Below are positions 27,101-39,100 of a stretch of 64,000 nt of DNA, piece after piece. Below the pieces are notes generated by a model. It did no database searches. It was not told where the DNA came from and worked only from the letters and a program-made list of their open reading frames with translations. Position 1 is the first letter of the stretch. Every line of letters begins with the position of its first letter. Source of the stretch: Anadara kagoshimensis (taxonomy: Eukaryota; Mollusca; Bivalvia; Arcoida; Arcidae). The stretch lies in NCBI GenBank assembly GCA_021292105.1, contig CM037857.1, positions 42,649,464 through 42,713,463 of the forward strand, in the 5' to 3' direction. The position numbers and the translations under genes are program-made.

Positions 27101-30100
27101 GCTGTTACTAAAAATAGCAAAAAGACAAAAAAAATCTTCTTCTCTGAAACCAAAAGGTGCAGGCAAATTTTGATTAGATATTTGGATTCAGCATACCTGG
27201 GAACATTAAAATTGTGTTTTTCATGACAATTAGACGAAAAATATGTTACGCGTTTTTTGCGTAAAATTATGTAATTTTTAAAATCAGACATTTATTGTTA
27301 TAACTTCATAACAGCTGAAGATAATTGTATGGAGTTTTCACTGTTGATCTTGTCTTGCAATTTTCTTCCAATTGATGTCAAGGTCGAAGGTCAAGGTCAT
27401 GTCCCAGTTTTTGACCTTTGATAAAAATTGCTATTTTTTTAACATTTCTTGTAATAATGGCGTAGGATTTTCAGTTATTTGTAGGTATTGACATGACAAT
27501 CATTTTGATACATAGATCAGGGTCATGGGTTCAAAGGTTAAGGTCACAGATGTCCAAGAATACCAAAATAGTTAATTATCTGCAAAACTATGAATTTTTT
27601 GTATAGGCATGTATATCAGAATATTGTAGATAATGGCACAATGGTCATTTTGATATATGAATAAAGGTCATGGGTTCAAAGGTCAAGGTCACAGATGTAA
27701 ACAAGTACTGAAATGGTTAATTATCTCAAAAACTATAAACATTTTGTATAGGCATGTATATTGGAATATTGTAGGTATTGGCCTAACGATCATTTTGATA
27801 TATGAATGAAGGTCATAGGTTCAAAGGTCAAGGTCATAGACACGAACAAATACTTAAATGGTTAATTATCTCAAAAACTATAAACTTTTTGTATAGGCAT
27901 GTATATTGAAATATTGTAGGTATTGGCCTAACGATCATTTTGATATATGAATCAAGGTCATAGGTTCAAAGGTCAAGGTCATAGCTGCAAACGAATATTT
28001 AAATGGTTAATAATCTCAAAAACTATAAACTTTTTGTATAGGCATGTATATTGGAATATTGTAGGTATTGGCCTAACGATCATTTTGATATATGAATCAA
28101 GGTCATAGGTTCAAAGGCCAAGGTCATAGCTGCAAACGAATATTTAAATGGTTAATTATCTCAAAAACTATAAACTTTTTGTATAGGCATGTATATTAGA
28201 ATATTGTAGGCATTTGCACAACGATCATTTTGATATATGAATGAAGTTCATATGTTCAAAGGTCAAGGTCATAGATGCAAACTAATACTTAAATGGTTAA
28301 TTATCTCAGAAACTATAAACTTTTTGTATAAGCATGTATATTAGAATATTGTAGGTATTGGCCTATCGATCATTTTGATATATGAATGAAGGTCATAGGT
28401 TCAAAGGTCAAGGTCATAGATGCAAATGAATACTTAAATGGTTAATTATCTCAAAAACTATAAACTTTTTGTATAGGCATGTATATTGGAATAAGGTACG
28501 TATTGGCCTAACGATCATTTTGATATATGAATGAAGGTCATAGGTTTAAAGGTCAAGGTCATAGAGGCGAACGAATACTTAAATGGTTAATTATCTCAAA
28601 AACTATAAACTTTTTGTATAGGCATGTATATTGGAATATTGTAGGCATTTGCACAACAATCATTTTGATATATGAATCAAGGTCATAGGTTCAAAGGTCA
28701 AGGTCATAGATGCAAACGAATACTTAAATGGTTAATTATCTCAAAAACTATAAACTTTTTGTATAGGTATGTATATGGGAATATTGTAGGTATTGGCCTA
28801 ATGCACATTTTAATATACAGATATCTTAGCTATTTATAAATAATATATTGTAGCTAGACTTTAAATATGTTATATATAGCATACTTATATAATAATTATT
28901 ATAATTAATTTGCAAAAATACTTGCATATTATTGGCCCTTACTGCTGAAAATTTTGATATTCTCTTGTATTAATGTCATTGACCATTGAACCTCTGCATA
29001 AGATATGTACTCTTCCTCAGGTGAGCGTTAAGGCCCATGGGCCTCTTGTTTATTTTAGCTGAAGATGGAACAACCACAAAAATGCCAAGTTGTAATGTGT
29101 GGTTAATTATGTCAGTTATAAATCTGCAATAATCAGTATGATCTTTTTTATTTTAGCTGAAGATGGGACAACTACAAAAATGCCAAGTTGTAATGTGTGG
29201 TTAATTATGTCAGTTATAAATCTGCAATAATCAGTATGATCTTTTTTATTTTAGCTGAAGATGGGACAACTACAAAAATGCCAAGTTGTAATGTGTGGTT
29301 AATTATGTCAGTTGTAAATCTGCAATAATCAGTATGATCTTTTTTATTTTAGCTGAAGATGGGACAACTACAAAAATGCCAAGTTGTAATGTGTGGTTAA
29401 TCATGTCAGTTATAAATCTGCAATAATCAGTATGATCTTATTTTGTTTTAGCTGAAGATGGAACAACCACAAAAATGCCAAGTTGTAATGTGTGGTTAAT
29501 CATGTCAGTTATAAATCTGCAATAATCAGTATGATCTTTTTTATTTTAGCTGAAGATGGGACAACTACAAAAATGCCAAGTTGTAATGTGTGGTTAATTA
29601 TGTCAGTTGTAAATCTGCAATAATCAGTATGATCTTTTTATTTTAGCTGAAGATGGGACAACTACAAAAATGCCAAGTTGTAATGTGTGGTTAATCATGT
29701 CAGTTATAAATCTGCAATAATCAGTATGATCTTTTTTATTTTAGCTGAAGATGGGACAACTACAAAAATGCCAAGTTGTAATGTGTGGTTAATTATGTCA
29801 GTTGTAAATCTGCAATAATCAGTATGATCTTTTTTATTTTAGCTGAAGATGGGACAACTACAAAAATGCCAAGTTGTAATGTGTGGTTAATCATGTCAGT
29901 TATAAATCTGCAATAATCAGTATGATCTTATTTTGTTTTAGCTGAAGATGGAACAACCACAAAAATGCCAAGTTGTAATGTGTGGTTAATCATGTCAGTT
30001 ATAAATCTGCAATAATCAGTATGATCTTATTTTGTTTTAGCTGAAGATGGGACAACTACAAAAATGCCAAGTTGTAATGTGTGGTTAATCATGTCAGTTA

Positions 30101-33100
30101 TAAATCTGCAATAATCAATATGATCTTATTTTGTTTTAGCTGAAGATGGAACAACCACAAAAATGCCAAGTTGTAATGTGTGGTTAATCATGGCTGTTAT
30201 AAGTCTTACCATGGTTGTTCTGGGATAATAGCTATGGCAATTCTCAGAAGTCAAGATCTAGTTACTGTTTATGAGGTAAATGTGTTTATTGTTGAATGTT
30301 AAGAGTATGAGTTACTGTATATCCAAATATTAAGTGCATATGGAAAATGCAAGAATAAAGTCCTACTTAATTTCCAACAACCTCAGAAAATATTGTCTAA
30401 ACTTGATACAAAATCTACTGATCCAAAAGTGAATTTAATTCTGTACATAGAGCAATTTTTGAAGTTTTTAACAAAACAACAAATAGAACTATGTCAAAAT
30501 TATGATACTTTAAAATCATAACTTTTATGAAATAAACAACAATGGCAGTTGAATTTTACTAATTCTTTATGAAATCTGTGGTAATTTTAATTTATTTTGA
30601 AGGGTATAACGTATTTTGGTGTTTAGGTATTCTGTCACATTTTAAAACTGATTTATCGATTAGATTTCACTTCTGTGAAAGGGAGATAAATTGTACAGTG
30701 CCATGTGCAAACTGAGCACATGGAATACAAATGTGGATTTTAAATACTTCATCGATTTTGAAGTAAAATTTACATGAAACGGGAATATTGTGAGTGGTAT
30801 TCAACAGTTTAATAAAAACTAGACTAAGCAGCAAATGATCCAGTTACATACAAACACTAGAATGAGCCCCATCATAGCGGTGGTCGGGTCTGCAAAAACT
30901 CTACTTTGTCTCTATCCAAAATGACAAACAATTGATAGAACTTTATTTAATTTTAATTACTTATCATCTTTTTCATATATTTATGGTAGAACTTTATTAA
31001 ATTTTAATTACTCATCATCTTTTTCATATATTTATGGAATTATTATTTTCTGCCGTTTTTACATAACAATACATGTACATGGTTTGGTACGTTGTTCATC
31101 ATCCGTCTGACTATGCATTGATCGACCCCTTTTCCCTATCAACCTTTTCAACTATTGGTTATGAAATGAAGAAGTATTAATTAATGATCAATGACAACTG
31201 TAACAAAACATTACATGGCTGCAATACGGGAGTACCAATAAAATGGAATATGGAAATTGTCACCGTTATATATAGACAGTTGTGACAAATGATCATTTGT
31301 TTATGATTATGTCATTTGTTGTGTTTTCTGATAATGTTTAATGTTTGTACCTGTAATTATGCCCATCAAATGACAAAACTTACACTGTCTTATTTACAAA
31401 TTTTGACATTTTATTTTAATGTGTTTCAGTATGGCGTTGTTTTTGATGCTGGTTCTTCACATACTGCACTGTTTGTGTATAAATGGAATGGTGAAAAATT
31501 TAACAACACAGCTCTAGCTAACCAGATTGGTTACAAAAAAGCAGGTATACATTTATATAGGCTGGGATTATGCTTTTAGTACTGTTAGATTTTAGCTCAC
31601 CTGACCAAAGGTCATATTGAGACTAGTTACTTTTGACCTACATATTGGGTCTAGTTAATTTTGACCTACATATTGGGACTAGTTACTGTTGACCTACATA
31701 TTGGGACTACTGTAGTTCTTTAAATAGTAGAATAGGTAATTTATGGCTACAAAAAATCTAAATTTCAATATCATAAAGAAAGATCTGTGAAATTATATTC
31801 AATACTAAAATACCTTTAAGAAAAAATGCTTATAGACTTTTGATAATTGTATACAATTCTGGGTATAGAGAAAAAATGAACGCTGTACAAAATACTTAGT
31901 CTGCAACGAAGTCACAAAACACCCAAATGTACCTCTTATTTATCCACATACCCCAAATGATGTCACATGTATATATATAGGTTACATAGAATCACACCTG
32001 TAAAAGGTGTTCAACAGGTGTGTTGATTATTTTAAGAGGGGTAAGCTCAAAACATAAAATTTGCATATGGGGCACTAAAGGTTATCTTCATAGTAAAAAA
32101 GATCTGTAAGAGACCACATTTTCCTCTATATAGCAGAAAACGTAAGACTTAATATTTTGGAATTATGTCAAATTTAGAAAGGAATTTTGATTGTATACCA
32201 CTTTTCATTATCTGATTTTTGCTAAGAATTCACAGAAACTTTTTATTGCAACAAATGATCTATTCTACTATATAAAGAACCACAGTAGTTACTTTTGACC
32301 TACATATTGGGACTAGTTACTTTTGACCTACATATTGGGACTAGTTACTGTTGACCTACATATTGGAACTAGTTACTTTTGACCTACATATTGGGTCTAG
32401 TTACTGTTGACCTACATATTGGGTCTAGTTACTTTTGACCTACATATTGGGTCTAGTTACTTTTGACCTACATATTGGGTAGTTACTTTTGACCTACATA
32501 TTGGGTCTAGTTACTGTTGACCTACATATTGGTCTAGTTACTGTTGACCTACATATTGGGTCTAGTTACTTTTGACCTACATATTGGGTCTAGTTATTGA
32601 CCTACATATTGGGTCTAGTTACTTTTGACCTACATATTGGGTCTAGTTACTTTTGACCTACGTATTGGGTCTAGTTACTTTTGACCTACATATTGGTCTA
32701 GTTACTTTTGACCTACATATTGGCACTAGTTACTTTGACCTACATATTGGGTCTAGTTACTTTGACCTACATTTGGGTCTAGTTACTTTTGACCTACATA
32801 TTGGGTCTAGTTACTGTTGACCTACATATTGGGTCTAGTTACTTTTGACCTACATATTGGGACTAGTTACTGTTGACCTACATATTGGGTCTAGTTACCT
32901 ATGACTATTTTCTAGTCTGAATGAGCAGTTAGTAATGAAAATATTAGAGCAAAACTAAGCGTCATTAAAAGATCTACTTGGATTGTAAAGAAAATATAAA
33001 TTGTATTCTAATAATTTAGGTACCACTGTACTGGTAAATGGCACCAGCCCAACTGCACTTGTACCACTTGTGCTATCTATACTAGTCCCAGATATCCTAT

Positions 33101-36100
33101 TGCCTCCCACTGTTGCAGGTAGTTTTTTCTTGATTTTATGTTTTTGAAAGGGTTCATAAAAATGGGGCTTTTCTGGGTTCAAATTAGATTTTAAAACAGA
33201 GAGTAGTGATTTCTTTCTCAGATTAGGGAGAAGTTTTTTCAAAACAGGGAGAAGTTTTTCTTCAGCAGAATTTTCACTTTAAATATGGTTGCTATTTTGT
33301 TCCTTCTACAGTTTTCAACTATTGACATGTTGGAAATTCCTATACTTTCCGCTTAAAAACTATGTAAATAATAGTACTACCAATACATACAGGAATAAAA
33401 TAGATGAACAGGTTTTATACCATACTTTATGGAAAAACAGTTGAAAAAAATTATTTTATTAAAATCAGGGTTAAGATTTTAAAACAGTTGACAGACTATA
33501 TCAAGTTGTATGATTACCTGAAACATGTGTAAAACAAACTTGATTCTGGTAAACGTTTAAGAAGTTTAATCTGTTTCACCTTAAAACTAACATATTGCAG
33601 TCCTTTAGGAATGGATACTGTAATGGGGTTCGCCGCTGTATCACATGATACACCCTAATGTTTTTGCGGAACTATTATCTTCATTGGATATGGAGTCCTA
33701 TCAGTCCACATTTTCCAGTAAAAACGACATTATACCAGGAGGTTATGATGTAAACATTTTCCAAAATGTCCCAAACAAACGTTAAGGGGTGTTGATCATA
33801 GGGAACAGCCGATGCATTTCATTGTCACAAATTAGCATTTCATCTCCACGAATAGAATATATCATTTTGCGAGTAAAAGTATTAATCCCCGCAAGTAGGT
33901 ATAAATATACTATTTTTATACCTTTACATTTATATGTTCTGTTTACCTGGTCAATCTGGCCAATTCATGGAACTTAAGTATGATTAATAAAATTTTACTC
34001 AAGGAGATGAAGTATACATTTATCACAGAGATGAAGTATACGTTTATCACAGAGATGAAGTATTACAATTCTTAAAAATTCACAGAGATGAAATGCAGCC
34101 GATACAGCAGCCAATCCCATTATCACTTTATCATTATCATTTTACAATTTTCAGAACCAGGTATATCCAGTTACGAAGCTGATCCTCAAGGAGTTGAACA
34201 AAATCTTAATACACTGTTAGATTATGCTAAAACAGTTGTACCCAAAGAAAGTCAGTCATCTACGTCTGTCTATCTGGGAGCAACAGCTGGAATGAGATTA
34301 CTAAGGTAGGACAGTTTTCATTGGAGGAAAACTCAGAAGAGTGGGGTAGAGTAATGGTGTTTTATAGCCTAGTCAAGATCTTTCACTTATATCGAGACGT
34401 CGCCAGCTATAGGCGAAAGTGCAGAAATTTTGCCTGTGCGTTGCGCTTATGGCATTATACAGCAGGGTTCTTTAGCATGCCAAGCCCACCGTGACACGGG
34501 ACCTCGTTTATTTTAAGTTCCCATCCAAAAGAACCATGATTTTCATTTCGTAATGCCGAGTGCTTGGCGAAAGAACATTTACTACCCACTTTCAAGTCTT
34601 GGGTCAGACCCCGGGGTTCGAACCCACGACCTTCCACTTACGGAGCGAGCACTCTACCAACTGAGCTACCGCAGGTGCTTATATATGAGACTGTCAGTTT
34701 ATGGAGGATGGAGGATTCAGGAATGCCCAGAGAAAATCACTGACCTTTGGCAAGAAAATGACAAACTTTCTTCATATTACTTCATGTATAGAATCACTGC
34801 CTCGAGTTATACAAAGTTTTGAATAGATTTGACCTTGACCTGCATTAAAGGTCACAGTGACCCTTTGAACAAAAAATGCTTAAAATGAATTTTGGTCATG
34901 ACCCAAAAGGAATATATTCATCAAACTTTATTTATAAAATCAGTTTAAGTTCTGCAAATAGATATGTCCTTAGCCGTGACCTTGTACATAAAAATGCTCA
35001 AATGACTTCTTAATGAACCAAAAAGTATATAATTATCAAACTTCATATAAAGAATCAGCATGTTGAGTTCTACAAAATTTGTGAAAAGTTTTTACCTTGA
35101 CCATCATTCAAGGTCACAGTGACCTTATTTCAAAAAAGCTATACATGACTTTTTATTAACCAGGAGGCTTGTCATCATCAAATTCTATATATAGAATCAG
35201 AAAACATCCACCAAAAATGCTTTGATTTTTGGCTAATGCACACCAGGTGAGTGATACAGGCCCTATTGGGCCTTTTGTAATATAAACCTATTGCGAATTT
35301 AAATTTGTATGGCAGTGTATGGTAAAATTCATACTATACTTAAACCTGTCTTAAAAGGCTACCCAGATGAATTGGCACAATTGGTCATTATAGGCAGGTG
35401 GTCTTTAGATACAGTTTCTTATAACATGAATAAAGAGCAATTAAGAATGGAATTTTAATTGCCTTTAAAAATAGGTAACCCTTGTACTGAGGTGATCTTA
35501 AATGCAGATTTGACTGTAGTTGAACAGTAATATTTATTAAGTTTTTCTGATTATGGTTCAGTAAAGATATATTTTTTCAGGGCAGTCAATGACACCATCA
35601 GTAGTGCCATAATGAATGTTACCAGAGACGCAATTAAAAACTCCCCATTTGAGTTTTCTAATGACACTGTAGACGCTAGGATATTATCTGGTGGTGAAGA
35701 GGGCATGTATTCATGGGTTACCAGTAATTATTTCGCAGGAAGATTTGGTGTGGTAAATATGAAATATATATTAGCCCCCAATTTAACAATCATTCCTTAA
35801 CTGTGATTTTCCTCAACTTTAATCTAGCAGAATTTTAACAATCTCTTTTGAAACTATGAATGAACATTTTTGACAATACTAAAGAGAGATGTTATAGGCT
35901 TAAAGTGATCTTCAAAATCACACCTTAAATTCATGAACACCTTAATTGACAAAATTATTAACATTTCAAATTTGCCAGATTTAAGTTTAAAAAATTTTAA
36001 TGAATGAATGATTGTGTAAACTAGGACCAGTTATAAGAAAAGATTTATTAGTAACAAGTGGTTCCTGTCAAACCAATCTTCAGGGTTTTCCCTGACGCAC

Positions 36101-39100
36101 AAAAAGCTGTGTTTTGCCGTGTTTTTATCACCAATGTCCCTTAAAAAATCATCAAATGTGCCCATGATGGCACAATCTTGAATGAACGCATGATCCGGTA
36201 ATATTCCGATTCAGTTTATTTTTCGTTTTTTGTTTTAATCCAAGCTCAAGCTCTGAAACAGCGCCGACCTAGCTTCGTATGTCGCAAGGTAGACAAGTCA
36301 TAAAAGAGATACAAATGTTGGCTGCTGTGCAGAGCTTGGTCCAAGCTAGTTAACCCGTATATGCAAAGCATTTTTAGCGATATTTTGCACAAATGCTGTC
36401 ATGTCATCCAAAAACTATTTAGTATTTTTGACCAAGAATTACACAAACGTACTGACGGTGAAAAATCAGATTCTGAAAATGCTGTCAGTCTGTCTGACCC
36501 TAAAAAAATTTAATATTTCAGAAATTCTCCGCCCGCTGAAAAAGCACAAGACGCCCACGAGTAAAATGACATGACAAAATTTAATTATTTCCATTATTTA
36601 AAATTATTTCACCAGTATCACATCTGCTGTGTCTATAATTAATTTCGATAAACTTTTTTGGCCAGTTCATCTTCCTTTTGCTTTAAACAACTTTGTTGTT
36701 ATGTCCCCCGAAAATTTTATTTATCACTCAAAATTTTATGGTAAGGGAACATGTGTCCCCAAGTTTTAAAAACCAAGAGAAATCCCTGAATCTTCAATTG
36801 GGAAGTGGGAGTGGGGGTAACAGAGAGCTTTTGCTGAGTGGTTAGACAATTTTACACATGTAAAGTGGGTATGGAATTGATGAATATATACAACTGTTTT
36901 GTTAACTGTATCGAAAGTTTGAATTTTTTTTAACCTTGACCTTTGATCTGTATTTACTATTTTGTGAACACACTGAGATTTCCAACATTCAGAACCATGG
37001 AGAACTCGTAATAAATAACACACTGAGATTTCCAACATTCAGAACCATGGAGAACTTGTAATAATGAAAGAGTAGAGTTGAGAAATGGTGTTTAATGTCC
37101 CAGTCAAGAATATTTCACTTATATCGAGACATTGCCAGCTATACGCGAAGGTGCAGAAATTTTGGCTTTGTTGCGCTGATGGCATTATACAGCAAGGTTC
37201 TTTAGCGTGCCAAGCATACCGTGACACTGGACCTCGTTTATTTCAAGTTCCCATCCGAACCTTGATTTTCATTTCGTAATGCTGAGTGCTTGGCAAAAGA
37301 ACAGTCACTACCCACTTTCAAGTCTTGGGTCAGACAGGGTTTGGGGTTGAATCCATGACCTACCACTTAGGGAGCAAGCACTCCTCCAACTAAGCTACTG
37401 CAGTGGTCATTATAACTATAGAGGAATATAGGTCTGTAGATAACTCGCCTAAAGTGCAGGGGGTCATGGGTTCAATCCCCAGTCTGGCCCTTCAGTGTTC
37501 ATGGATTTGATTGGTTGGTTTGTCATTTGGCTGGGTTTTGTAAAAAACACATAGCAGAAAAATATTATTACATCATATTACTTCCAGTATTACTGTATAT
37601 GTTATCAGGTCAGCATTCCCAGTTTTGACATTGAAAAATTACAAAATTTTTACATTTTAGTGATATTTCAAATGTCTAAATTATCCCTGTCACAATCTTA
37701 GCTTTTTAAAGGTTGGTGATCTTCTCCAGGTACCCCAGTTTCCACCACTATCAAGTACTGACTGCTTCTAAATAAGTGAAAGAATGTTGACTGGGGTGTA
37801 AAACACCATTACACCACTCTATTATATGTGAAAGATATACATTTATATTAAGGCTGTGACGAATACCCTGATACCCATTCACGGTTAGGGAATTGTCTGT
37901 ACCTGGGTAACAAATAGTTTACCTGTTGCCCGTTAAATCATGTATCATTAATGTAGACCTAAAATAAAATGTATATAAGTTCTTGACTTTCATTCAAAAT
38001 GACACGACATGTCAGTAATCGTAAACATTGTATATACTTCTGTCAGTTTGTGGCACACGAGGCAAGTATCGGAACACCTTGAGGAAGTACATTCAACCCA
38101 GTTATACAAACTACGGTTCCAAACGGTAATATCCATCTTATTATCGGGGAACCTTTATAAGCAACTTTCAACATGACAGAGAGAAAATCGGAAATGGAAA
38201 TTACTTTATTCAAGAAAATTAACAAAACAATGAAAGTTATTGATTCTATTAAACCTTACAAAACAATACCTATGTAGGGTAACTCATATGAGCAATTGGC
38301 ATGCATAATTAAGGTTTCATCAGAGGCGGGTTTTATGGTAGGTTACTATAGTATACCGATTGCTGCAGATTTATCTGCAATTTAGACATTTGTTTATGGT
38401 AAAATCATCTATATAGATAAATAATCATTTATTTAATAATATGTTTATTCTGGTTATTTATTCACGGTTTGTGAAATAGATTCTTAATTGAAATGTGTGG
38501 AAGTTGAAAAGCATCGGGTACTCGGTACGGGTCGGGTACAAGATTTTGGGTACCCAGGTACAGAATTCCCTACCCGTCAGAGCCCTAATTTCTATAGTTT
38601 AAAAATTTTACTTAACTTGAATTTCAGAAAAACCCAAAACAGTTTAGTGCTGCCGAGGTAACAAAAAGTTTATTGAATTTCAGAAAAACCCAACACAGTT
38701 TAGTGCTGCCAAGGTAACAAAAAAATTATTTACTAACAAGGCAGACAGCACTGTAGGTGCCCTTGACCTTGGTGGAGCATCAACACAGATCACATTTTAT
38801 CCAGGAAGTTCTGTAAATATTCCGGTGAAGTACAGAGGAGATTTAGTGTTATATGGCATGAACTACACTGTATACACAAATAGCTATCTGTGTTACGGTA
38901 TCAATGAAATCACCAGGAAGTACAAGGCATTGTTGGTAAAAGTAAGTACTGTATCAATGAAATCATTAGGAAGTACAAGGCATTGTTGGTAAAAGTAAGT
39001 ACTGTATCAATAAAATCACCAGGAAGTACAAGGCATTGTTGGTAAAAGTAAGTACTGTATCAATGAAAGCACCAGGAAGTACAAGGCATTGTTGGTAAAA

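Larger units (their letters stand above)
35753..38627 (+). other. Intron 4
   Basis: Contains an old repeat (35800-36010), the 50-bp duplication, a SINE and a stretch at 37850-38590 with 'gaatacccga'/'cgggtac' motifs at both ends (aaggctgtgacgaataccct and gggtacccaggtacagaatt + ccctacccgtcagagccct), perhaps an old element. Confidence 0.5.

Noticed and set aside
30140-30182. ATG at 30146 as the NTPDase start
   Set aside because: Its frame stops after 13 codons at TAA and does not lead into the membrane segment.
34605-34676. Functional tRNA gene on the minus strand
   Set aside because: A and B boxes are good, but the sequence continues into a SINE body shared by other copies, so it is a SINE head.
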